IMG/VR virus record: IMGVR_UViG_3300021959_000036 | Coordinates: 1-61,339 of that record | DNA: 61,339 nt | Reading direction: 5' to 3' (one strand) | From: a virus | Shown: positions 32,701 through 38,842 of the stretch, one piece after another | How the letters are laid out: every line of letters starts with the position of its first letter | How positions within the stretch are numbered: the stretch's first letter is position 1 | The notes under the pieces: generated by a model | The model's input: the letters and a program-made list of their open reading frames with translations, nothing else | Told to the model about the DNA's origin: nothing | The model's database searches: none | Position numbers and translations under genes: made by a program

Positions 32701-32975
32701 AGAACCCAGTGATTTAAGGTAATATCAATATTTCCAGTTTCATGATTAACTCTATAGATTTTATCTTTTTGATGATAAAAAGTTTCAGTAACAAAAGATA
32801 AGACAGGCCGACCTATTTCATCATAAGCCCATACTTTATCTCCGACTTCAATATCACAAATTTGTTTTTGACCGTCTTCAATAGAGATAAGAGTGTCAGA
32901 GGCAAAACAGCCTCCACCACCTCCGCCTCCTTCAATAAGAGGAACTGCTTTATCATCAATATAAATAATAGTCAT
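26778..32975 (-). CDS. Tail tip / host-specificity protein J-like, with Hint domain insertion
   Basis: 2065 residues. Residues 1-22 are followed by a seven-Gly run, a Hint domain (23-151), another Gly-rich linker (152-163), and then a J-type body. NLFSTDVLFLQLGLGEGPIY matches the J N-terminal region, and LLIKVPSNYNQP, YDGLWDGQFVYSWTQNPVWV and MLTNSSYGLGIPEDHIDRYS match the central J hub. Fibronectin-like repeats follow (ISNLNI...YEISYKI region near 1430) and then long receptor-binding parts. It forms the central tail fibre and hub. Its position after I- and K-like genes agrees. Confidence 0.9.
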   Translation of the reverse strand: MTIIYIDDKAVPLIEGGGGGGGCFASDTLISIEDGQKQICDIEVGDKVWAYDEIGRPVLSFVTETFYHQKDKIYRVNHETGNIDITLNHWVLKEDGEYQEMGDFVVGDRLLTTDNQLSKINSIEFLKEEPVYNFKVSHLHSYIANGIKVHNGGGGGKSGGGGGTETPNNLFSTDVLFLQLGLGEGPIYRINPNGPQDIEFNEGLIDDLLINGLVDDEKFFIFNNTGTVSQQPLPLFGDFVFVPQRLSGATELKKGNLDGVARSSVDKQNTSPTALTAIKFYFTIGGLQKQNTNGDILGSSVTVKATVYDRTGTTEIAFKERTISGKTNVAYSFDLFLAIPAEHVSDLGYLFTIEKTSADNSSSKVQENVAFQGWTEVIETPIGYVRTATVGYALKAFAEHKGSMPAITQMVKGLLIKVPSNYNQPILENGEIDWREVEVSDADRSTYQFRLQKTGPTLQSSPLIYDGLWDGQFVYSWTQNPVWVIYDMLTNSSYGLGIPEDHIDRYSFYDAAVYCDACDITTGIFQGVDAAADGTYRNKPRTTKSSVSETLQGLPPGTSVKERRFIYDGSLGDKKQVMDVVNIITITFRAILFYKNGKLFLFQDRPDSLPVAIFNETNILKDTFSISGIDEEELITGVNITYTDPTNHYRQEVLRIDDARALDERNGIENVIDIATDGITRKSQAIRLAQYMIADKKYSRRKVNFKTTSEASELKPGDVISVSQKSASVSWGYGGIVFEDTPSSGASTSNIKLEHISAPSLTSTIFTANSGPLALRVASTKNGHVDTYVISNTSYSLSNTANVSGGTEIAEVVALSKWNNENKSFDTITWGDLNRPKRYDVWSLGEINDPTDIYTSLSGKLFRIINLKRDKEEKIDVEATEYIPTVYTDSDTLINYSPLLFNDLFDPLRKPPAPQFTLRSIPKRDLDGSVYTDIEINAVTDRTGYSNEFRTEYYRSRPTTSLKLISNATPQASRDIVEMNLDNIENVTEGESCIIYGKNGYSFEFATTRLLVHGYSKVDEAPDKANGNISLSVSGFGGIIDKNFGSDIHVLDVNNTFDFAGLKGNDRISLPINQKVQGGSGDAAGLLGFIGSDTRLARYSANVVGFDKSAHTIKIDNDHSGASQLVSLLPNPPFFINVPQVVDHRFFANNTLYVTGNYLEVVRTNVATTTNLFETHTFKQPLGISVRHSGFVDVFLNNEATSNFTLEKGLDNLANSQVSISLSSLPTAEANIDIRVTANVYTPPIIERGDNVTWNVGNTYGISDTTFDIGAPSYNAYLTANGIFRVTLDDNIKSNVAQAYAINVTPNPIGLVGNLNVGAKTFTFDYDHTRFPGLLNLANNAVYRLNVPLDNFTPLDFDSGTNTRYIHRAEAGVHAVRARNVNKFGRRSDFVQKEVVVRNIPIKAVSNLNIIEEIYKDSTIGVAVRAIIIFDHIEGQEVTDYEISYKITGTATGDLTSFNTVKVSAAGVDSDGKIRFKIDNIEKGLNTNPNTVTARVTPLNKNIRGSTVAKTQEIIGKLAPPRNVLNFAAGQAGDTLLFVWKYQIDPVTGDNIDLDLMEVQIRRVAGQVATDQATLLDLWPRSDEVAIVDARTNRIVVDIDQFGQYTYLARTKDTSGIFSETIVASTFTSIAQGFTNIYRAYNEDSPGTSFITGITNANDGETNFPSFADSNTGGLAFAKADSAFDSSVVDNSNGTSSGWSVISGSPTDLRALSDAVYQTQIRDLGNTITGSISATVVGDQSLKSTWLDYTDQIGGDQVTEASSGAGILKDIDFSGTLGIGEILGSSNTGAATVTYGVENKTLVSGISGSFPANVFGIVTLGNFDGDDSNANVFSLIAGVSSDDEIVLGDSWYANGRSTGSNGFSNLTVAGTSYKLVNLKQWLDLSESSTFYGTVGIVTSNLLFRYSTDNPFYANGNVNVSAFTTVANSDGFSNFVTGARTFRYLQFKYEVTNTDPTQAELLLDQFRYQVALDEKTFTEIVTVDTQVVNIDYSQMGYTQIPKITSLSVSASSNQIALPQAVILDRGLQGANVSVYFANGASAHDILTPDGTSDVITPQIDFAVTGV
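32523..32909 (-). other. Hint (intein-like / BIL-like) domain inside the J-like protein
   Basis: Residues 23-151 show intein-type splicing blocks: Cys at the first position (CFASDTLISIEDG, block A), DITLNHWVL with TxxH (block B), and VYNFKVSHLHSYIANGI then KVHN (blocks F and G, terminal His-Asn). Residue +1 is Gly instead of Cys/Ser/Thr, so canonical splicing is not expected. N- or C-terminal cleavage, as in bacterial intein-like domains, is possible. No homing endonuclease is inserted. Both flanks are poly-Gly. Confidence 0.8.
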
Positions 32976-32977
32976 TA

Positions 32978-33691
32978 TTAACCCTCTACTCTGGTTATTT
33001 CAGAGCTTTTTGCGTATAATAAATCTCTGACAAAAATAGTGTCAGACTCTCCATGAGTCATAGTTTCTACGTGACCGCTTAACATCTGTCCTGAAACTCT
33101 AGCAAGTCCATAAATAAGAGGCACCGAAGTATTCGGGTCTGTAGTGTTTTCCATAGCATCAAACATATCATTATTTCTTCTTTGCTGAGAAGAGTTAGAC
33201 GTCTCTGCTGAAGGCGGTTTCGGAGGAGTAGCTAGTAACTGCATCACCCCACTTAAAGCTAAACTAATACCTGCAGACACAATACTACCTGCGGTAATTG
33301 CAGCAGTTCCAGTAAGTCCCATTGCCGAATTAAGACCCGCAGCAATCGCAGGAGCATAGGCAATCATAACAACAGCTGCTATAATCATTAGTATAGGAAG
33401 AATTTTTCTTCCTCCTCCTGCAACAACGGGACAAAGTGTGTACTCATCATCTTGAACTAAGTTAAACTCAAACTCTTTCCTAGTTACAGGTGTTCCATCA
33501 GGTTTTACTAAACATAAATTTTCTTTCCCTAAAGAGTTATTCATAATTAGATGGATATACCTTCTCATTTTAGGAAATAAGACTACTAAAGCATCTTTAA
33601 TATCTTTTAACTTAGCAACTTCTATATTGTGCTGCTTTACACCCCCAGTAAACTTATATAAAGTCGGGTGAAAATTCAAAGTTATTAACAT
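32978..33691 (-). CDS. Tail assembly protein I-like
   Basis: 237 residues in the layout of lambda gpI. A ubiquitin-like N-terminal domain ends in VAGGGRK (LCPVVAGGGRKILPILM), followed by a hydrophobic stretch (ILMIIAAVVMIAYAPAIAAG and AAITAGSIVSAGISLALSG). A C-terminal soluble part follows with SVPLIYGLARVSG, HVETMTHGES and ITRVEG. Required for tail tip assembly and believed to leave before completion. Overlaps the JAMM gene start-to-stop and ends two bases before the J-like gene starts. Confidence 0.85.
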   Translation of the reverse strand: MLITLNFHPTLYKFTGGVKQHNIEVAKLKDIKDALVVLFPKMRRYIHLIMNNSLGKENLCLVKPDGTPVTRKEFEFNLVQDDEYTLCPVVAGGGRKILPILMIIAAVVMIAYAPAIAAGLNSAMGLTGTAAITAGSIVSAGISLALSGVMQLLATPPKPPSAETSNSSQQRRNNDMFDAMENTTDPNTSVPLIYGLARVSGQMLSGHVETMTHGESDTIFVRDLLYAKSSEITRVEG

Positions 33692-34056
33692 ACCAAAGAC
33701 TCCTCATTAAAATCTTTAAACTCTAACATATTATGATCATTTAACCAGTATTGATAAAAAGAACCATTTAAATTTCCTACTACAAATTTATACTCTTTAT
33801 AAAAAGCAGAATTTTTATCTTCTTCACTAGGAAGGTCATCATGGTGTAAAGGGTGGCTATGAAAAATTCCCCAACAATTATCCCAATATTTAACTAAATC
33901 TGTAGGATTTAAAACAAAAGAATCTGCTGGCTGAGGACTAAGGTTTTTACTGGGAACATAAGAAAAATCCTTTGTAATAATACCACAGCATTCTACATTA
34001 GGATTTTCTTTCATATGCTCTTTAAAAGATTCAATTAATTTTGTAAACCTATCCAC
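33685..34056 (-). CDS. JAMM/MPN-type metallopeptidase (N-terminal half of lambda K)
   Basis: 123 residues with a complete JAMM site: Glu in VECCGII (residue 22), HSHP at 66-69, then Ser 77 and Asp 80 in the HxHP-x7-SxxD arrangement. In lambda, gpK is a fusion of this domain with an NlpC/P60 domain; here the halves are separate genes. Likely processes a tail-tip protein during assembly. Confidence 0.85.
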   Translation of the reverse strand: MDRFTKLIESFKEHMKENPNVECCGIITKDFSYVPSKNLSPQPADSFVLNPTDLVKYWDNCWGIFHSHPLHHDDLPSEEDKNSAFYKEYKFVVGNLNGSFYQYWLNDHNMLEFKDFNEESLVC

Positions 34057-34466
34057 CTGTAAACCCCCATTGTATATTGTTTAAAATAATTACCATAAAC
34101 TGATGTATGTGATTTATGGTTTTGAAAAGTGTGTAAAATTTTATTATGTCCGATGTATATGGCACAATGATTAGTTATTGTAGAAGACCCCAGAACCATA
34201 GTTATTACATCAAACTCTTTTGGTTCTTTTACTCTTTTCCAGCCATAATCTTTTGACGACGCTTTTTTAATATAATCTTCGTGAATATTTTGATACCAGT
34301 ATTCATCTACTATTTTACACCAGTCTCTAGTAGTATACGGTATTTCTATTCCAAGTTCATTTTTATAAATACATTTAATTAGATTAAAACAATCTATGCC
34401 TTTTTCTAAGTCTAATCCTAGATGCTTAAAAGGAAGCCCTACGTATCTATCCCATTCCACCGCCAT
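34035..34466 (-). CDS. NlpC/P60-type peptidase (C-terminal half of lambda K)
   Basis: 143 residues. LGLDLEKGIDCFNLIKCIYK holds the catalytic Cys 26, and ITNHCAIYIGHNKILHTF holds the His, in NlpC/P60 order. Such tail-tip enzymes cut peptidoglycan stem peptides during entry. Overlaps the genes on both sides. A paralogue is encoded just upstream. Confidence 0.8.
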   Translation of the reverse strand: MAVEWDRYVGLPFKHLGLDLEKGIDCFNLIKCIYKNELGIEIPYTTRDWCKIVDEYWYQNIHEDYIKKASSKDYGWKRVKEPKEFDVITMVLGSSTITNHCAIYIGHNKILHTFQNHKSHTSVYGNYFKQYTMGVYRWIGLQN

Positions 34467-34867
34467 ATACTTGCAATTTCTTCTCTATACTCTTGATCCA
34501 GTACATCAATTTTAGAGAATTTCCCCTCTGCTAAATGAATAAACCTATTATTCTCTACATATAATCCAAAATGAGTAGGTATTAGTCTTCTTGATTTAAA
34601 TATTATTACATCATATTCTTGTAACTCTGTCAAGTTAACTTTTGTAGCAACTGTAGATGCCCAAGTTTCTAAGGAGGATATAGAAAAACGCTTCATCCAA
34701 CCTCTTCCATCTTTCGGCCTACCCTCCGGTAACTCTAAATACTCCCACAGCCCCTCAAATACGTTTGAATTAAGTTCATTTTTATAAATAGAATCTATCA
34801 AAGTAATACAATTATGCTCTGTGTAATTGTGTTTAAGTCCTAAATATTTAAGATATTTTAAGTCCAT
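34439..34867 (-). CDS. Second NlpC/P60-like protein
   Basis: 142 residues, same size and layout as its neighbour: catalytic Cys 20 in YTEHNCITLIDSIYKNEL and His in IPTHFGLYVENNRFIHL. YKNEL occurs at the same place in both, suggesting tandem duplication followed by divergence. The two may cut different bonds, or one may have become structural; the Cys and His are both retained. Confidence 0.75.
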   Translation of the reverse strand: MDLKYLKYLGLKHNYTEHNCITLIDSIYKNELNSNVFEGLWEYLELPEGRPKDGRGWMKRFSISSLETWASTVATKVNLTELQEYDVIIFKSRRLIPTHFGLYVENNRFIHLAEGKFSKIDVLDQEYREEIASIWRWNGIDT

Positions 34868-36023
34868 TGTACCAATCTGCTAATTCTGGAACTACATCAG
34901 TAAAATTTTCATTTCTATTTCTATCTAATAATCCAGTATTTTTCTTAAATAGAGAAGACAATTTTTCTTTTTCTGGTAGCTCTCCTTTCATATATTTTAA
35001 CCAGTCTGACATATGACGTATATCCGATATATGTAAATCTTTTTTGTTATTTTCTATAAAACTTTTGTAATATATTAAAATATTTCTTTTTTCATTTTCA
35101 GGTAGTATTTGTAAAGAATAATAGGACGGAGTAACTAACGTAGTTCCAAACACAGGAATGTTTTTTCTTTTTCCCCATAAAAGCAACTTAGGCATAGAGT
35201 ATATGGTTAAAATTGATACTACAGAGCTAATAGTAGTAACATAGGGCTTAACTTTTTCTACATTAGACTCAAATTCTTCCCACACTAACTCTTTTCTAAC
35301 ATACTCTGATACGTTTTTATATCCATCACAACTAGTCCACAAGTTTACTTTTTTAAACTTTTTCCATAAGTCTAGAAGATCATATTCTTTAAATTTTAAA
35401 ATAGATAAATTAGTATTATACTGCACATTTATGTCAGTTTTACCTTTAGAGATTAAATATTCTAATATTTTATAGTGTTGCTCTAATACTAAAGGCTCTC
35501 CTCCTGCAAAATATAAAACCTCTAAGTTAGGATATATTAACTCTAATCCTTCCCAGAATAAATCATTATCCCACCGCTCTTCTTTTTTGCCTTGAATTGA
35601 AAATAAGTTTTTACCCTCTTTTATCCAAGCAGTACTAGAAGCAGGACCACAAGTTCTACATCTAAAGTTACAAGTATTTCCTACTCTAAAATCTATATAA
35701 GGGGGTGGAGGAGGGGTAAGTGTTTTTTGTAGATGCTCTTTGTGTTTCCAAAAATTGTTAGCGTTATTTTTTGGATTTTCACAAACGCCTAATTCATCTT
35801 TTTTAAAACAAGGGTTGTAACACTGTTCTGGTATTTTACCTTCTAAAAAAGATTTTCTTAATTCTATATAAGGAGTTCCATGCCACACATCCATGATAGA
35901 TTGTGAATTATCTCCTAAAGAATCTTTATTTGAAAAAGAATCTGAAAAGCAACAAGCTTTGTATTCCCCTCTCATATTACCATGCAAATGAATCCAAGGT
36001 AATATACACCCTTTTATTGCCAT
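34848..36023 (-). CDS. Radical SAM enzyme with N-terminal SPASM/twitch-like domain
   Basis: 391 residues. The N-terminal 85 residues carry Cys 6, 24, 25, 68, 72 and 81 (GCILPWIHLHG, YKACCFS, EQCYNPC), arranged like a twitch/SPASM auxiliary-cluster domain placed before the catalytic core. CNFRCRTC (118-125) is the radical SAM loop, preceded by PPPPPYIDFRVGN, and YFAGGEPLV is the GGEP motif. Related enzymes modify peptides. It lies exactly between the L-like and K-like tail genes, overlapping NlpC/P60 and abutting L, so it is co-expressed with tail-tip proteins. Confidence 0.8.
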   Translation of the reverse strand: MAIKGCILPWIHLHGNMRGEYKACCFSDSFSNKDSLGDNSQSIMDVWHGTPYIELRKSFLEGKIPEQCYNPCFKKDELGVCENPKNNANNFWKHKEHLQKTLTPPPPPYIDFRVGNTCNFRCRTCGPASSTAWIKEGKNLFSIQGKKEERWDNDLFWEGLELIYPNLEVLYFAGGEPLVLEQHYKILEYLISKGKTDINVQYNTNLSILKFKEYDLLDLWKKFKKVNLWTSCDGYKNVSEYVRKELVWEEFESNVEKVKPYVTTISSVVSILTIYSMPKLLLWGKRKNIPVFGTTLVTPSYYSLQILPENEKRNILIYYKSFIENNKKDLHISDIRHMSDWLKYMKGELPEKEKLSSLFKKNTGLLDRNRNENFTDVVPELADWYNGLKIS

Positions 36024-37762
36024 TATTGTTTAGGTATCTGCCTTCCTGTTCCTGGAAATGCCCCAAAATGAACAGTATTGTTTCTAATTCTACACGCTTC
36101 ATAAGACTTTGAACATTCATCATCAGAGTCGGATACTGCAGCCTGATTATTAGCAAATATTGGGTTAGCATTAGAAGTTTTTGGAGGAAAAGTGCCGGGA
36201 ATGGGTAGACTACCAGGACCTGGGTATTGACACTCAGATCCTTTATAAACCCATTGACAGGTGTTTTTAAAAAATTTTCTTTTTGGTAATTGTAATTTAA
36301 AATATTGTAACCAACTAGTAAGCTCAAATTCAGCTACGGTTTCATTTAACAAATTAAGTTTAGTTACTTTAAATACATCTCTAACATAAGCTTCGTCGTC
36401 GTAGTTATCATTTACTATGTATAAATTTTCATTACGTTGTCCACTAGTTAAAGGAGCAGATAAAAACAATATTCTTTCTTCTTGAATATCTTGAATTTGA
36501 ACAGTGTTTGTAGAGAGTGTTGTAGTAACATTGTCTCCGGGTCTATAAGGAGAGCCATTTAAAACAGAAACTACATTATCATACATATAATCAATTTTTG
36601 AATGTTCTGGCCAGTATTTTAAATGGTTAGCAAAAGTAGTTTTAAACTCGACGACAGCGCCAAGTAAATCTCTACTATCTGATTTTAAATTTTTCCAAGT
36701 TTCTCCTAAAGAGGTAGCTTGATCATATAACCAAGGAGAGTTAGCCCCTCCATATATATTATCTACAGTATCTTGATTATAATGAGTATTGCCTGTAACA
36801 GTTCTAGGGTCAAGACCATACACAAGCTCTCCATTAACATATCCTTGAGCCGAATTAGAAGTTACATTCCCAACTATATAAGGATTCTCAACAAAAGTAG
36901 TAATTAAGTTATCATAGTTAGACATTGTAAAAGTTACTCGATCAATAGTACCGTCAGAAGAAGTTGCAATACCGTCTGCTTCCATAGGATACGGCGTATA
37001 GCTTTCTCCTTTAAATGTTACATTATAAGATAAATCAGAATAAATGTCTCCAATAACCTCTGCAAATCTTAAAGGGGTTTCTGTAGGCCATGCATACCCC
37101 GCACCAGTGCCAGAAGGATTACCAGCTTCATTAGGAGGATACCATTCTCCTGGGTAATAAACTTCTACAAGTCTAACAATAGGAGCTTGTGTAAAAGCAT
37201 TTAAAGTAGCAATGAAAGGACTATTATAAATAGCGCTTATAGTAGCCGTTGTAGAGCTTTGAACGTTTCCTAAATGTTGATGAGAGGATTGAAAAGAATA
37301 TGCTTGAGTATTTCCAGTTTGTCTTCTAATAGTAACAACGGAACCAGCATTTGGAGTAGCAAAAGCAAAAAACTCTAGTTGATTATTACCAGTATGATAA
37401 GTCCAACCAGATCTTTGAGCTAGATTAGAACCTACAAATACATCTAACTCAGAAATAATATCCGTGTCAACTGGAGAAGAAACAGAAATAAATAAACTTT
37501 GTCCGCCACCTGGAGTTGCACTTACAGTATGGGTACTAGAGTGAAAAGTATTTGAAATTAAATAGTGATTGCTAACAACAGACTCTGACACAGAAAACTC
37601 TTGGTCTACGTTAGACATTTTAACTTTAATATTGCTTGTGGAAGAGTCTACATTAGCTATATATCCAAAAGCATTAGAAGTTAACCCTAAAATAGTGTTG
37701 CCTTGTTTAAAGGGAGAAGTATCTGATACCGTTAAAATATAATCATATACTCTAGAACTCAT
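36023..37762 (-). CDS. Minor tail protein L-like, with C-terminal Cys cluster
   Basis: 579 residues. The body resembles the tail-tip hub protein gpL (TPLRFAEVIGDIYS, LGAVVEFKTTFANHLKYWP). The C-terminus has four cysteines in NTCQWVYKGSECQYPG and DDECSKSYEACRIRNN, followed by VHFGAFPG. This is the same pattern as lambda gpL, where it holds an iron-sulfur cluster. The N-terminal 200 residues are longer than in lambda and beta-rich. Confidence 0.85.
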   Translation of the reverse strand: MSSRVYDYILTVSDTSPFKQGNTILGLTSNAFGYIANVDSSTSNIKVKMSNVDQEFSVSESVVSNHYLISNTFHSSTHTVSATPGGGQSLFISVSSPVDTDIISELDVFVGSNLAQRSGWTYHTGNNQLEFFAFATPNAGSVVTIRRQTGNTQAYSFQSSHQHLGNVQSSTTATISAIYNSPFIATLNAFTQAPIVRLVEVYYPGEWYPPNEAGNPSGTGAGYAWPTETPLRFAEVIGDIYSDLSYNVTFKGESYTPYPMEADGIATSSDGTIDRVTFTMSNYDNLITTFVENPYIVGNVTSNSAQGYVNGELVYGLDPRTVTGNTHYNQDTVDNIYGGANSPWLYDQATSLGETWKNLKSDSRDLLGAVVEFKTTFANHLKYWPEHSKIDYMYDNVVSVLNGSPYRPGDNVTTTLSTNTVQIQDIQEERILFLSAPLTSGQRNENLYIVNDNYDDEAYVRDVFKVTKLNLLNETVAEFELTSWLQYFKLQLPKRKFFKNTCQWVYKGSECQYPGPGSLPIPGTFPPKTSNANPIFANNQAAVSDSDDECSKSYEACRIRNNTVHFGAFPGTGRQIPKQ

Positions 37763-38739
37763 TAGCTAAAATCTTCCTTTAAAGTTATTTGAACTGAATA
37801 AAAATTTTGAGTAAGAGCACTTCCTCCAGAAATTACTTGTTCTATTTGTATAGGACCATCAAAACGAGTTCTAACAGTACCAGCTGAGTTAATATGGGCT
37901 AAATCAAAAGTAAAAGTTTCAAAGTCTCCATTTCTAGCAGTATAAAAATCCTCTATGGCTTGTTTCTCTACACCAGAAATATTATTATAAGTAAGCTCAA
38001 AAGTTCTCCTGCTTCTTCTGCTCATTAATCTACGCTTTTCATAACCAGATTGACTCTCGTATTTTTTAGTACTAAATTCTCTATCTATAGAAAAACCATT
38101 AGAAGGTTTCCTATCCCTCATATCTGTAAATCTACCTATAGAATCTACTTGAGGTATCAAAGTTCTAATTTCAAGAGTAGTATTAGCATAGTCTACCCCT
38201 CCATCGTCTATAGCAGGAGCTTCTGGAAAGTCTATTCCATTTACCCCTAGTGTAGCACTCGGATAGGTAAAAGCATCTTGGTTTTGTAAAACACCAGAAA
38301 GAGTTACAAAAATAGAATTCGCTTGGTTTTCTCCAAAATTTCCTAAAGCGGGAGTAGGAAGAGAAAAAGACGTTTGAACTCCGTTTAGCAAATAGGTGTT
38401 CGAATCAATTGTAGTAGCTGAAGTATTAGAATAACTAGCTACATAAACAGCTGGATAAGAGCGAGTAGCTCTAAATCTAGTAGGTAAATCAATAGTTTTA
38501 AATACTAACTCTGTAGCGTTTGGAGCGGCAATAAAAGTAACAGAACCCCCAGAATTAGATAAGTAGTATGAAGAAACATCTTGAACAATACCATCAATGG
38601 TAACTATTACATCTCCTACAAAAGAGACAGTAGAAGGAAGAGGGAATTCTATATCACTCCCAGTTGAATTATAAGTTTTTAGCCCTACAGTCCCAAAAGC
38701 GGTTAAAGAAACTGTTGCATCATCAGGATAAGTTGCCAT
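37762..38739 (-). CDS. Minor tail protein M-like
   Basis: 325 residues. The C-terminal 120 residues (RRTFELTYNNISGVEKQAIE, then GDFETFTFDL and YSVQITLKEDFS) match the gpM-type domain that joins tube end and tip. The N-terminal 190 residues repeat a beta-sandwich-like pattern (ITFSLPTPAL-type segments with DGIVQD/SGVLQN) found in phage fibre and base-plate adaptors. Placed between tape measure and L, as in lambda. Confidence 0.75.
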   Translation of the reverse strand: MATYPDDATVSLTAFGTVGLKTYNSTGSDIEFPLPSTVSFVGDVIVTIDGIVQDVSSYYLSNSGGSVTFIAAPNATELVFKTIDLPTRFRATRSYPAVYVASYSNTSATTIDSNTYLLNGVQTSFSLPTPALGNFGENQANSIFVTLSGVLQNQDAFTYPSATLGVNGIDFPEAPAIDDGGVDYANTTLEIRTLIPQVDSIGRFTDMRDRKPSNGFSIDREFSTKKYESQSGYEKRRLMSRRSRRTFELTYNNISGVEKQAIEDFYTARNGDFETFTFDLAHINSAGTVRTRFDGPIQIEQVISGGSALTQNFYSVQITLKEDFS

Positions 38740-38842
38740 TTTTTATCTCCATAAAGTTCTCATTACTTAAACTACTAATGCCATTATAAATTAAAATGTG
38801 AGTAGTAGTCTCTAACTTTTTTAATTTATTTACTGTTTGGTA
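38740..38842. other. Intergenic gap between M-like and tape measure genes
   Basis: 103 AT-rich bases. On the minus strand there is a TATAAT around 38784 without a convincing -35, and a GGAG ribosome site before the M-like ATG. No strong hairpin seen. May hold a weak late promoter. Confidence 0.3.
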
